Shown here piece by piece: positions 49,859 to 58,709 of a DNA stretch of 64,000 bases (the stretch's first letter is position 1; each line of letters begins with the position of its first letter). The notes under the pieces were generated by a model. That model had not been told where the DNA came from. It saw only the letters and a program-made list of their open reading frames with translations, and did not search any database. The stretch lies in contig NZ_JARLTC010000035.1 of assembly GCF_029382225.1 (NCBI RefSeq), positions 62,001 through 126,000 of the forward strand, given 5' to 3'. Both the position numbers and the translations under genes were made by a program. The stretch comes from Spongiactinospora sp. TRM90649 (GTDB taxonomy: Bacteria; Actinomycetota; Actinomycetes; Streptosporangiales; Streptosporangiaceae).

Positions 49859-51646
49859 ATGTCCCAGTCCCAGCACATATTGACGGCCGTCGCCTGGCCG
49901 TACGCGAACGGGCCCCGCCATATCGGGCACGTATCGGGCTTCGGCGTGCCCTCCGACGTATTCAGCCGCTACCAGCGGATGGCGGGCAACAAGGTGCTGA
50001 TGGTCAGCGGGACCGACGAGCACGGCACGCCCATCCAGGTGCAGGCCGACAAGGAGGGGCTGACCGCCCGCGAACTGGCCGACCGCTACAACCGGGTGAT
50101 CGCCGAAGACCTCACCGCGCTGGGGTTGTCCTACGACCTCTTCACGCGCACGACCACGCTCAACCACTACGCGGTCGTCCAGGAGGTCTTCAAGGGCCTC
50201 TACGACAACGGCTACATCTTCCCCCGCACCACGCTGGGGGCGATCTCGCCGTCCACCGGCCGCACCCTGCCCGACCGCTACATCGAGGGCACGTGCCCGA
50301 TCTGCGGCTACGACGGCGCGCGCGGCGACCAGTGCGACAACTGCGGCAACCAGCTCGATCCGGTCGATCTGATCAACCCCAAGTCGCGCATCAACGGCGA
50401 GACCCCGAAGTTCGTCGAGACCGAGCACTTCATGCTCGACCTCCCGGCCTTCTCCGAGGTCCTGGGCACCTACCTTTCGGCGAAGCAGGGCGAGTGGCGC
50501 CCCAACGTGCTGAAGTTCGCGCTCAACCTGCTCGGCGACCTCCAGCCCCGGGCGATCAGCCGCGACCTCGACTGGGGTGTGCCCATCCCGCTCGACGGCT
50601 GGCGCGACCGCAACGACAAGCGCCTCTACGTGTGGTTCGACGCGGTGATCGGCTACCTGTCGGCCTCCATCGAGTGGGCGCGCCGCTCGGGCGACCCCGA
50701 GGCGTGGCGGCAGTGGTGGCAGAACCCCGACGCCCGTGGCTACTACTTCATGGGCAAGGACAACATCGTCTTCCACGCCGAGATCTGGCCCGCGATGCTG
50801 CTCGGCTACAACGGCCAGGGCGCCCGCGACGGCAAGCCCGGCGCGCTCGGCGCCCTCGACCTCCCCTCCGAGGTCGTCTCCAGCGAGTTCCTGACCATGG
50901 AGGGGCGCAAGTTCTCCTCCTCGCGCCAGGTCGTGATCTACGTCCGCGACTTCCTGGCCCGCTACGACGCCGACGCGCTGCGCTACTACATCGCGGTGGC
51001 CGGGCCCGAGTCCCAGGACACCGACTTCACCTGGAACGACTTCGTCAACCGGAACAACGGCGAGTTGGTCGCGGCCTGGGGAAACCTGGTCAACCGGTCG
51101 ATCTCGATGGCCTCCAAGAACTTCGGCGTGATCCCGGCCGCCGGTGACCTCACCGACGCCGACCGGGCGCTGCTGGCCCGCTCCCGGGCCGCCTTCGCCC
51201 CGGTGGGCGAGGAACTCGGCCGGTCCCGGTTCAAGAACGCCGCGACGCAGGCGCTCGACGTCGTGCGCGACGCGAACCGCTACCTGGCCGAGCAGGAGCC
51301 CTGGAAGCTCAAGGGCGACCCCGAGCGGCAGAAGTCCATCCTGCACACCGCGCTCCAGGTGGTCGACGACGTCAAAACGATGCTGACGCCGTTCCTGCCC
51401 ACCTCCTCCAACAAGATCCACGCCATGCTCGGCGGCGAGGGCGTCTGGTCGGGCATGCCGGAGATCCACGACGTGAGCGAAGAGGGCGGGCGCGACTACC
51501 CGATCATCACCGGCGACTACACCGGCGCGGCCCGCTGGGAGCACCGGCCGATCGCCGCCGGCGTCCCGCTGGCCCCGCCGACGCCGCTGTTCCCGAAACT
51601 CGACCCGAAGGTCGTGGATGAGGAGCTGGCCCGGATGGGCGGGTGA
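49859..51646 (+). CDS. metG: Methionyl-tRNA synthetase
   Basis: 595 aa from ATG 49859. Class I aaRS: HIGH at residues 21-24 (YANGPRHIGH). Zinc knuckle CPICG...CDNCG near residue 147-163, with one complete four-Cys site. The KMSKS-type loop is read as GRKFSSSRQ. The anticodon-binding helical domain is C-terminal (EQEPWKLKGDPERQ). There is no C-terminal EMAP/tRNA-binding domain. Charges tRNA(Met) and tRNA(fMet). Followed closely by tatD, the usual actinobacterial order. Confidence 0.97.
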   Translation: MSQSQHILTAVAWPYANGPRHIGHVSGFGVPSDVFSRYQRMAGNKVLMVSGTDEHGTPIQVQADKEGLTARELADRYNRVIAEDLTALGLSYDLFTRTTTLNHYAVVQEVFKGLYDNGYIFPRTTLGAISPSTGRTLPDRYIEGTCPICGYDGARGDQCDNCGNQLDPVDLINPKSRINGETPKFVETEHFMLDLPAFSEVLGTYLSAKQGEWRPNVLKFALNLLGDLQPRAISRDLDWGVPIPLDGWRDRNDKRLYVWFDAVIGYLSASIEWARRSGDPEAWRQWWQNPDARGYYFMGKDNIVFHAEIWPAMLLGYNGQGARDGKPGALGALDLPSEVVSSEFLTMEGRKFSSSRQVVIYVRDFLARYDADALRYYIAVAGPESQDTDFTWNDFVNRNNGELVAAWGNLVNRSISMASKNFGVIPAAGDLTDADRALLARSRAAFAPVGEELGRSRFKNAATQALDVVRDANRYLAEQEPWKLKGDPERQKSILHTALQVVDDVKTMLTPFLPTSSNKIHAMLGGEGVWSGMPEIHDVSEEGGRDYPIITGDYTGAARWEHRPIAAGVPLAPPTPLFPKLDPKVVDEELARMGG

Positions 51647-51653
51647 GCGTGCC

Positions 51654-52514
51654 GTGACGCGCGGCCGTTCGCAGCCTCCGCCTCCTCCCCTGGAGGCGGA
51701 GGTCTTCGACAGCCACTGCCACCTCGACGTGATGGTCGGCGAGCGGGCCGCCGCCAACGAAGACCCGCTGGCCCAGGCCGCGCAGGCCGACCGGCGCACG
51801 GTGGAGGCGATCGTCTCGCGGTCCCGCGAGGCGGGCGTGACCCGGCTGGTCACCGTCGGCTACGACCTGGCGTCCTCGCGGTGGTGCGCCGAGGCCGCCG
51901 CCGCGCACGCCGACGTCTACGCGGCGGTCGCCGTGCACCCCAACGCGGCGCATGAGGCGACCCCCGAGGTGCTGGCCGCCATCGAGGAACTGGCCGGGCT
52001 GCCCGAGGTGCGGGCGGTCGGCGAGACCGGGCTCGACTACTACCGCGACTGGGCGGAGAAGGGCGATCAGCAGGCGTCGTTCCGGGCGCATGTCGAGATC
52101 GCCAAACGCACCGGCAAGGCGCTGGTCATCCACGACCGCGAGGCCCACGACGACGTGCTTCGGGTGCTCGCCGAGGAGGGCCCGCCCGAGGTCGTGGTGT
52201 TCCACAGCTTCTCCGGCGACGCCGACCTCGCCAAGGCGTGCGCCGAGGCCGGCTACTTCATGTCCTTCTCCGGCCCGCTGACCTACAAGAACGCCGGGGG
52301 GCTGCGCGAGGCCGCCGCCGTGGCCCCCGCCGAGCTGCTGCTGGTCGAGACCGACGCGCCCTACCTGCCGCCGGTCCCGCACCGGGGCAGGCCCAACGCG
52401 CCCGCGCTGCTGCCGCTCACCGTGCGCTGCCTGGCCGAGGTCAAGTCGCTCCCGGTCGAGCGCCTCGCCGCCCACGTCAACGCGAACGGCGAGGCCGCCT
52501 TCGGCCCCTGGTAG
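51654..52514 (+). CDS. tatD: TatD-family metal-dependent DNase
   Basis: 286 aa from GTG 51654, 7 bp after metG; an ATG at 51618 inside metG is possible but less likely. TIM-barrel metal-hydrolase motifs: VFDSHCHLD (HxH), GETGLDYYRDW (Glu), VIHDREAHDDV (His), VVFHSFSG (His) and ETDAPYLPP (Asp). All ligands are present. TatD proteins are 3'-5' exonucleases linked to DNA repair. Co-transcribed with metG. Confidence 0.95.
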   Translation: MTRGRSQPPPPPLEAEVFDSHCHLDVMVGERAAANEDPLAQAAQADRRTVEAIVSRSREAGVTRLVTVGYDLASSRWCAEAAAAHADVYAAVAVHPNAAHEATPEVLAAIEELAGLPEVRAVGETGLDYYRDWAEKGDQQASFRAHVEIAKRTGKALVIHDREAHDDVLRVLAEEGPPEVVVFHSFSGDADLAKACAEAGYFMSFSGPLTYKNAGGLREAAAVAPAELLLVETDAPYLPPVPHRGRPNAPALLPLTVRCLAEVKSLPVERLAAHVNANGEAAFGPW

Positions 52515-52579
52515 GGCCCGCGAGGCCCCGGCGAGGCCCCGGCGAGGTCGCTCGACAGGTCGCTAGACGGGGGCCGGGC

Positions 52580-53995
52580 TCACCCGGCCAGCGACGCTCC
52601 GAAGTCCACCGGCGCGCCGCCCCCGCCTGGTGCGGGCGCCACCTGTGTGAACGCCCCCTCGTTGCGGCCAAGCAGCCCCACCGCGCCGCCACCGCCCGAG
52701 CCTGTGCCCGAGTCTGGCGCACCGGCCGCGAGACGGTTGCCGGTGAAGGCCACCGCCCAGCCGAAGTGCTCGTCGGGACGCGGCGTGGGGGAGGTCAGCA
52801 GCCGGTCGCCCGCCCGGTCGGCCAGCGGCACGAGCTGTACCGCGCCGCGCCGTTCCGGGCCGTCGAACGGGATTCCGGCGGCCAGCCGTACGTCCTGGGC
52901 GTCGGGGCCGGCAGTGAGCGCGACGGAGAAACCGAAGCCGTCGCCGGTGGCGGCCGTGCCCTCGGTCGAGCCGTCGCCCTGGCGGATCGTGTCGCCCTTG
53001 ACCAGCTCGCGCCCGCCCGTGGAGCGGAAGACGTGGACCAGGCCCGCGTCGGGGACGCTCCCGGCGTCGGCCAGGGGAGCGCCCACCGCCAGCCGTCCCC
53101 CGGCGGCGGCCAGCGCGTAGCCGAAACGGTCGCCGGAGCCGGGCTTGACCGGTTCGCCCGCCTCGCCGAGTTCGGTGAGCCCCCACCTGACGCCCGAGCG
53201 GCCCCCGGTGAGCGGGTCGAACACGACGATGAGCGCGCCGGTGTCGAGCATGCCCTGCCCGTCCTGGCGTCCGGCGCCGTCCTCGTTCTCGTACGGCACG
53301 CCGACCGCGAGGTCCACCCCGGCGGCGTCGCCCGCCAGCCGTCCCAGGGCCAGCGCCCAGCCGAACATGTCGCCCGCCTCGCTGTTGCCCGGCACGCCTT
53401 CGCCGTTCTGGGTGATCCGCAGGGGCGCTTCGGAGGAGGAGGCGGCGGCGCGCACGTACACGGCCCCGGCGTCGCGGACCCCGGCGTCGTCCTCGTGCGG
53501 CGCGCCGATGGCCACCACGCCCTCGCCCTCGGGGGTGTAGGCGACCGACCAGCCGAAGTGCGCGTCCTGCTGCGGCTCGGGGGCGGTCAGGCGCTCGGTG
53601 CGGCGGGTGCCGCCGTACACGATGTAGGCCGCGCCCGCGTCGCGCAGCCCGCCGCTGTCCGCGTACGGCGCGCCCACCAGCAGGTCGGCGCACCGGTCGC
53701 CGTCGAAGTGGCCGATCGCCGCCGACCAGCCGAAGGAGTCGCCGGGGGCGGCCTCCGGCACGGTGATCACCGACGGCTTGGTCGCGACGGGGGTGCCCGT
53801 CGTCACCTGGACGGCGCCGGCGCCCGCCTGGCCGCCGGCGTCGGCGAACGGGTCGCCCACGACGATGTCGTCCAGGCCGTCGCCGTCGAAGTCGCGCGGT
53901 GCCTTGGTGCTCACGCAGTCGGCCGCCCGAGCCGTCCCGGCGGCCGGTGCGATCGGCAGCAGCAGGATCGCCAGCGCGGCGACCAGGGGCCGCAT
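52580..53995 (-). CDS. Secreted FG-GAP repeat (integrin-alpha-like) propeller protein
   Basis: 471 aa from ATG 53995, overlapping the kinase stop (ATGA). Signal peptide at the start (LVAALAILLLPIAPAAGTARA). Then about seven FG-GAP blades: DFDGDGLDDIVVGDPFAD (Ca-binding DxDxDG), GHFDGDRCADLLVGAPYAD, and repeated DxxFGxxxA and VGAPYED-like units. A beta-propeller exported to the surface or medium. Translational coupling to a receptor kinase with an extracellular domain suggests both work in the same surface-sensing or adhesion process. Confidence 0.87.
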   Translation of the reverse strand: MRPLVAALAILLLPIAPAAGTARAADCVSTKAPRDFDGDGLDDIVVGDPFADAGGQAGAGAVQVTTGTPVATKPSVITVPEAAPGDSFGWSAAIGHFDGDRCADLLVGAPYADSGGLRDAGAAYIVYGGTRRTERLTAPEPQQDAHFGWSVAYTPEGEGVVAIGAPHEDDAGVRDAGAVYVRAAASSSEAPLRITQNGEGVPGNSEAGDMFGWALALGRLAGDAAGVDLAVGVPYENEDGAGRQDGQGMLDTGALIVVFDPLTGGRSGVRWGLTELGEAGEPVKPGSGDRFGYALAAAGGRLAVGAPLADAGSVPDAGLVHVFRSTGGRELVKGDTIRQGDGSTEGTAATGDGFGFSVALTAGPDAQDVRLAAGIPFDGPERRGAVQLVPLADRAGDRLLTSPTPRPDEHFGWAVAFTGNRLAAGAPDSGTGSGGGGAVGLLGRNEGAFTQVAPAPGGGGAPVDFGASLAG

Positions 53996-55581
53996 CACAG
54001 CCGCACCTCGATCTGGCGTCCGCCGTCGATCAGACGGCCGCTGAGCTTGGCCGGGCTCCGGCTCGGCGGCAGGTCGTAGACCAGCACGCCGTCCACCTTC
54101 GCGCCGGGGGTGAGGGCCGAGGGCAGCGTCGTGGAGACCGGTTCGGGGTCGTGGCCCGCGCCCCGGTCGTCGAACAGCGTGATCGGCCCGGGGTCGAGCG
54201 CCACCAGTTCGCCTCCGGTGTTCAGCAGCACCCACCGCACCGCGCAGAACCGGCCGCGCCGGGGGGTGGCCTCGCCGTAGCTGGTCAGGCCGCAGGACGG
54301 CGGCTGTGGGATGACCAGCTGCGGGTCCGTGACGAAGGGGCCGAGCGGCATCCTGCGGCCGACGTCGGTCACCCGGTTCGCGACCACGGGGGCGCTCTTG
54401 CCCGGCGGCGACGCGACGGTGCCGCGGCCCTGGGTGATCACCAGCACGGCCCCGGTGACGGCGAGCGCGGTGACGGCCGCGGCGGCGGCGAGCAGCCAGC
54501 GCTTGCCGCCCGTGCGCGGCGGCCTGGGATCCTTCGGGGTCGGTGCGGTGGTCGTGTACTGCACGTCCGGCAGGCCCTGCTCGAACGGGACGAGCGTGTC
54601 GGGGCCGCCCGGCGGGCTCGGCAGCCCGAGCCGACCGAGCGTTTGGGTGACCTCACCGCCGATGTTGGACGGCGGCTGCCAGGACTCGGCGAGCATCTCG
54701 TCGGCGACGAGCGTCGGCGGGCTCTCCTCGGGGACGAAGGCCGGCGCCGGGGCGGCGATGCCACCGCCGACCAGCGCGAGCACCAGTTCCTGCGCGGTCG
54801 GGCGTTCGGCCGGGTCCTGGGAGGTGGCGCGGCGCACCAGCTCGTTCAGCGGGGCGGGCAGCACACCCAGGTCGGGCTGGCCGTTCAGCACCCGGGTGGC
54901 CAGCGTGATCGCGTCGCCGCGCCCGTAGGGGTGACGGCCGTTGCCCGCGTAGGCGACCAGGCAGCCCCAGGAGAAGATGTCGGCGGCCGGGGTGATCGCC
55001 AGGCCGCGCACCTGCTCGGGAGCCCACCAGCCGGGGCTGCCGAGCAGCTCGCCGGACAGCGTGACGCCCTGCGTGCGGTCCAGGGCCCTGGAGATGCCGA
55101 AGTCGATCACTCGTGGGCCGGAGATGGAAAGGATCACGTTGGCGGGTTTCAGATCGCGGTGGACCAGCCCGGCCACGTGGATCGCGGCCAGCGCGGCGGC
55201 GACGCCGAGCGCCACGCCGTGCAGCGGGCCGGGCTCCAGCGCGCCGTACCGGGTGATCTGCCGCGACAGCGGCAGGCCCTCGATGTACTCGGTCACCATG
55301 TACGGGCGTTCGCCGTCGTCGCCGTTGTCGAGCACCTGCGCGGTGCAGAACGAGGCGACCCGGCGGGCGTTGTCCACCTCCGCGTGGAACCGGGTGGCGA
55401 AGCCGGGCACCACCGCGAACTCGGCCTTCACCACCTTCACCGCCACCAGCCGCCCCGTCGGGGCGACGGCCAGGTAGACGGTGCCCATCCCGCCTTCCCC
55501 GAGGCGGCCCAGCAGCCTGTATGGTCCGATCGTCTCGGGATCCGTCTCGTTCAGGCGTTCCGCACCAGGGTCCGTGGTCAT
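53995..55581 (-). CDS. Receptor-type Ser/Thr protein kinase (PknB-like)
   Basis: 528 aa from ATG 55581 (GGGAGC upstream). Kinase domain ~20-280: GEGGMGTVYLAV, Lys49 in VAVKVV, HRDLKPANV (141-149), DFGISR, and GSPGWWAPEQV. A Pro/Thr-rich juxtamembrane linker (~290-380) is followed by one TM helix (WLLAAAAAVTALAVTGAVL). The extracellular domain of ~130 residues, with two Cys (PSCGLTSYG and GRFCAVRW) and a beta-sandwich-like DUF4352/TRF2-like pattern, could bind a ligand. No PASTA repeats. Coupled to the FG-GAP gene. Confidence 0.88.
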   Translation of the reverse strand: MTTDPGAERLNETDPETIGPYRLLGRLGEGGMGTVYLAVAPTGRLVAVKVVKAEFAVVPGFATRFHAEVDNARRVASFCTAQVLDNGDDGERPYMVTEYIEGLPLSRQITRYGALEPGPLHGVALGVAAALAAIHVAGLVHRDLKPANVILSISGPRVIDFGISRALDRTQGVTLSGELLGSPGWWAPEQVRGLAITPAADIFSWGCLVAYAGNGRHPYGRGDAITLATRVLNGQPDLGVLPAPLNELVRRATSQDPAERPTAQELVLALVGGGIAAPAPAFVPEESPPTLVADEMLAESWQPPSNIGGEVTQTLGRLGLPSPPGGPDTLVPFEQGLPDVQYTTTAPTPKDPRPPRTGGKRWLLAAAAAVTALAVTGAVLVITQGRGTVASPPGKSAPVVANRVTDVGRRMPLGPFVTDPQLVIPQPPSCGLTSYGEATPRRGRFCAVRWVLLNTGGELVALDPGPITLFDDRGAGHDPEPVSTTLPSALTPGAKVDGVLVYDLPPSRSPAKLSGRLIDGGRQIEVRL

Positions 55582-55809
55582 CTTCGCGCTTGCTCCCGCT
55601 GTGGAGTTTTGGTCGTCTCCGTTGCGCCCCCGTAAGGCAACGTTATCCACGATGGATCCTTTCGTGCAGGTTCGGCCATCCGTCGGATCTACGGCCACGA
55701 CTCCTTGTCCGATGGTTCGGTGCGGGACACTTGGACGGATGACATGGGGGCGACGACTGTTGGCGTGTTAGAGGTTTCTAACAATATGTAGCGCCGTATA
55801 GTTGTCGGC

Positions 55810-55939
55810 GTGAACTTGAAGGGAGGGGGCAGCGGTAATCGGGGTTTCGTATGTGACCGCGCGGTGGGAGTACGCGGCTGGGACGCTGCCCGTTCCAACG
55901 TACCGGTTTGGTCGGCTCATCATGGTGGTGAATTGCTGA
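55810..55939 (+). pseudogene. IS607 TnpA (MerR-like HTH of a serine recombinase), truncated and frameshifted
   Basis: The start GTG-AAC-TTG-AAG encodes MNLK, the usual TnpA start. After one extra base at 55822 the next frame reads on as AAVIGVSYVTARW, then EYAAGTLPVPTYRF, then GRLIMV, the recognisable MerR-like DNA-binding domain, until TGA at 55937. The catalytic resolvase domain is missing altogether. Both a frameshift and a 3' deletion are visible. Confidence 0.75.
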
Positions 55940-56045
55940 CCAGTGCGAACCCGGATGTCGGGCAGGTCTCCTCGTGCCCGCCCGTACGGTCGATGTGCCG
56001 CTGCGAACCGCCCCCGGTGCGGGCGGCCACATGGGACCGCCCAGC

Positions 56046-56771
56046 GTGAAGACGATTCAGGCGTATCGGTTCGCCCTGGACCTCACCCCAGGGCAGGAGC
56101 GTGACGTGCTCGCGCATGCCGGGGCCGCCCGGGTCGCGCACAACTGGGCGCTGGCGCGGGTCATGGCGGTGATGGACCAGCGGGCGGCGGAACGCACCTA
56201 CCGCTGGCGGAAGGCGGCGAACCGGCTCGGCCGCGCTCACGCCCGCGTGGGAAATCTGCGCCGCGACGGCCTGCACAAGCTCACCACCCGGCTGGCCAGC
56301 GAGCACGGCACGGTCGTGGTCGAAGACCTCAACGTCGCAGGTATGCTCACCGGCCGAAGGCTGGCCCGGCACATCGCCGACGCCGGGTTCGCCGAGATCC
56401 GTCGCCAGTTGGCGTACAAGACCGCATGGAACGGCGGCCGGATGGTCGTGGCCGACCGCTGGTATCCGTCCTCGAAGACCTGCTCGGGTTGTGGCCTGGT
56501 GAAAGCCAAGCTGGCCCTGTCCGAGCGTGAGTACCCCTGTGAGACGTGCGGCCTGGTCATGGACCGGGACGTCAATGCCGCACGCAACTTGGCCGCTCTG
56601 GCGGCGCAGCTCGACACCGCCGGGAGTGGCTCGGTGGCAGCACGTGGAGCCGACCGGAAGCCCCGCCCCGGCGGGCAGGTGGCTGTGAAGCGTGAACCCG
56701 GCACGGCATCCACCGGTCAGACCGGGACCGTCCCACCGCAAGGCGGGACTGCTGCTCGTGTGCTCACTTGA
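56046..56771 (+). pseudogene. TnpB (RNA-guided nuclease) with large internal deletion
   Basis: 241 codons from GTG 56046. The N-terminal ~50 residues are the conserved TnpB start (KTIQAYRFALDLTPGQE, RVAHNWALARV). At about residue 52 the sequence jumps to the distal part YRWRKAANRLGRAHARV. Relative to family members of roughly 400 residues, about 150-200 are missing, in frame, including RuvC-I (GVDxG Asp). The RuvC-II Glu (VVVEDLNVAGM), the zinc finger (CSGCG...CETCG) and RuvC-III Asp (MDRDVNAARN) remain. Without RuvC-I it cannot cut DNA. It stays open to the end, so a protein could still be made. Confidence 0.8.
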
Positions 56772-56790
56772 GCGCACTAAAGGTAACGGA
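56600..56790 (+). ncRNA. Candidate omega-RNA / right-end region of the TnpB element
   Basis: In TnpB elements the 3' end of tnpB and the following right end encode the guide scaffold. Here this part (56600-56790) is G/C-rich with many short inverted repeats, e.g. ACCGGTCAGACCGGGA and GTCCCACCGCAAGGCGGGAC, and looks intact although the protein is not. If transcribed, its guide segment would run towards ksgA. Confidence 0.25.
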
Positions 56791-56798
56791 GTGACATT

Positions 56799-57653
56799 GT
56801 GAGCCTGCTGGGGCCGGTTGAGATACGTAGTTTGGCGGAGAAACTTGATCTGCGCCCCACGAAGAAGCTCGGGCAGAACTTCGTGATCGACGGTGGCACC
56901 GTGCGGCGGATCGTCCGTACCGCCGGGCTCGACCCGAGTGATGTCGTCATCGAGGTGGGGCCCGGGCTGGGCTCGCTCACCCTGGCGTTGCTGCCGGAGG
57001 CGGCCCGCGTGGTCGCGGTGGAGATCGATCCGGTGCTGGCCGGGCAGCTACCGGAGACGGTCGCGGCGCGCGCGCCCGAGCTGGCCGGGCGGCTCGACGT
57101 GGTGAACGCCGACGCCCTGCGGGTGGCCGCGGCGGACCTGCCAGGGCCGCCGCCTACCGCGCTGGTCGCCAACCTGCCCTACAACGTGGCCGTGCCGGTC
57201 GTGCTGCACCTGCTCGCCACGCTGCCCGGGTTGCGCAAGGGACTGGTCATGGTCCAGGCGGAGGTGGCCGACCGGCTGGCCGCGCGGCCGGGATCGCGGG
57301 TGTACGGCGTGCCGTCGGTGAAGGCCGCCTGGTACGCCGAGGTGCGCAGGGCGGGGCCGGTCGGGCGCAGTGTGTTCTGGCCGGTGCCGAACGTGGACTC
57401 CGGCCTGGTGGCGCTGGCCCGGCGGGAGCCGCCCGCGACGACGGCCTCGCGGCAGGAGGTGTTCGCGGTGGTGGACGCCGCGTTCGCGCAGCGGCGCAAG
57501 ACGCTGCGGGCCGCGCTGGCGGGCTGGGCGGGGTCGCCGGCGGCGGCGGAGCGGGCGTTGCGGGCGGCGGAGGTCGATCCGGCGAACCGGGGCGAGCGGC
57601 TGACGGTGGAGGATTTCGCGAGGGTGGCGGAGCATCGTCCTTTGGCGGAGTGA
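56799..57653 (+). CDS. rsmA: 16S rRNA (adenine1518/1519-N6)-dimethyltransferase
   Basis: 284 aa (KsgA) from GTG 56799, with GGAG 7 nt upstream. Motifs: KKLGQNFVIDGG, SAM-binding IEVGPGLGSLTLALL, acidic VAVEIDPVLA, and catalytic NLPYNVAVPVV. FWPVPNVDSGLVAL is the family's target-recognition segment. Dimethylates A1518 and A1519 of 16S rRNA. In mycobacteria rpfB normally precedes ksgA; here the degenerate IS607 element lies immediately upstream, ending ~10-30 bp from the start. A terminator overlaps its stop codon. Confidence 0.96.
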   Translation: MSLLGPVEIRSLAEKLDLRPTKKLGQNFVIDGGTVRRIVRTAGLDPSDVVIEVGPGLGSLTLALLPEAARVVAVEIDPVLAGQLPETVAARAPELAGRLDVVNADALRVAAADLPGPPPTALVANLPYNVAVPVVLHLLATLPGLRKGLVMVQAEVADRLAARPGSRVYGVPSVKAAWYAEVRRAGPVGRSVFWPVPNVDSGLVALARREPPATTASRQEVFAVVDAAFAQRRKTLRAALAGWAGSPAAAERALRAAEVDPANRGERLTVEDFARVAEHRPLAE

Positions 57654-57665
57654 TTCCGCTTTTTT
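57645..57665 (+). terminator. Intrinsic terminator overlapping the ksgA stop codon
   Basis: GCGGAG (57645-57650) and TTCCGC (57654-57659) form a 6-bp stem (one G-T) whose loop is the TGA stop codon itself. A run of six T follows (57660-57665), rare in this genome. Confidence 0.6.
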
Positions 57666-57737
57666 CTGACAGTGCTTGATATTTACGGTCTGTCGCTTTC
57701 CCTGTAAACGGCTCATTCGCGGGGTAAGACCAGGCGC

Positions 57738-58709
57738 ATGATGATCTCACCTGGTTTCGTGTGGGCGCAGGTGGCGGCGGTCGGATCGGCGATCTGGCTG
57801 TTCGCGCCGGCCGATCCCACGCCGGTCACCGGTGACGCGCAGAACGCGGGCGGACCGATTTCGCTCGCCCTGTCGTACGCGCTGAATCGGCCGGAAACAC
57901 CAGATGTGCTGCTCGCGTTCGGAGGGGTGTCGGTGCACTGGTCATACGACACCACCGCGCTGCAAACGGCCGAGGCGACGCCGGTCTCCCCGGTCTCCCC
58001 GGCCAAGGCCGCCCGCCTGGCGCGGGGCCGTCTCGCCGCCACCGCCGCGCTCAGCATGATCGGTGTGCCGTTCTCCTGGGGCGGCGGCGCAGCGAGCGGC
58101 GCCACGCGCGGCATCGGGCACGGCAGGCGCACGGTCGGCTTCGACTGCTCGGGCCTGTCCCTGTACGCCTGGGCGCAGGCGGGCGTCACGATCGGCCACT
58201 ACACCGGCACCCAGTTCGGCCAGGGCCGCCGCATCCCCAGGAAGCGGCTCATGCCCGGTGACCTGGTGTTCTTCGGCGCGCCCAAGGGCGACCCCGACCA
58301 TGTCGGGGTGCACCTGGGCGACGGCGTCATGGTCCACGCCCCACAGACCGGAGACGTCGTCAGGACCACCGACTACCTGGCCTCGTCGTACTACAGCCAC
58401 CGTTACCGGGGCGCGGTGCGCCCGGGGCGCAAACCCGCCGCGCCGCCCGCCGGCCCGCCGCTCTGGCAGGGGCCCAAGGGACGCCCGGAAGCGCAGGCCA
58501 AGCCCCCGGCCGTCCCGGGGACGCCGAGCGCCCAGGAGCCGGTCCCGGCGAGTCCCACGCCCGGTGCGGGGGCCGCTACGATACGACGCGGCCTCGATGA
58601 CGGGGCCACGGACACGGCGAGGAGTGACGAGCACCCCGATGGACTCCGTGACGGTGCGAGTACCGGCCAAGGTCAACCTGCAGCTCGCCGTCGGCCCGCT
58701 GCGCGATGA
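57738..58709 (+). CDS. Secreted NlpC/P60 peptidoglycan hydrolase
   Basis: 323 aa from ATG 57738, with TAAGAC 7 nt upstream suggesting a leaderless start. An N-terminal hydrophobic segment (GFVWAQVAAVGSAIWLFA) serves as signal peptide. The NlpC/P60 domain (~100-230) has ALSMIGVPFSWGGG, catalytic Cys in FDCSGLSLY, His in DHVGVHLGDG, and a third residue in MVHAPQTG. A Pro-rich tail follows and runs 71 bp into ispE in another frame. It cleaves D-Glu-mDAP bonds in cell wall. It sits where a resuscitation-promoting or wall hydrolase gene is often found in this locus. Confidence 0.85.
   Translation: MMISPGFVWAQVAAVGSAIWLFAPADPTPVTGDAQNAGGPISLALSYALNRPETPDVLLAFGGVSVHWSYDTTALQTAEATPVSPVSPAKAARLARGRLAATAALSMIGVPFSWGGGAASGATRGIGHGRRTVGFDCSGLSLYAWAQAGVTIGHYTGTQFGQGRRIPRKRLMPGDLVFFGAPKGDPDHVGVHLGDGVMVHAPQTGDVVRTTDYLASSYYSHRYRGAVRPGRKPAAPPAGPPLWQGPKGRPEAQAKPPAVPGTPSAQEPVPASPTPGAGAATIRRGLDDGATDTARSDEHPDGLRDGASTGQGQPAARRRPAAR

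Larger units (their letters stand above)
55770..56790 (+). mobile_element. Degenerate IS607-family element
   Basis: Consists of a frameshifted N-terminal stub of the IS607 serine recombinase gene (tnpA), an internally deleted tnpB, and a conserved-looking 3' end. IS607 elements have no terminal inverted repeats, so the limits are approximate: the left end lies before the tnpA start near GTAGCGCCGTATAGTTG (55787-55803), the right end near the ksgA start. It is inserted between the kinase and ksgA, interrupting a conserved locus. It cannot move on its own. Confidence 0.7.

Noticed and set aside
48704..51853. Minus-strand open frame of about 1050 codons
   Set aside because: Antisense to the GT2 gene, metG and tatD; high-GC codon bias leaves the complementary frame open. 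No recognisable protein features.
55974..56045. Upstream extension of tnpB
   Set aside because: The 24 extra codons do not match the TnpB start; GTG 56046 begins the conserved KTIQAYRF segment.
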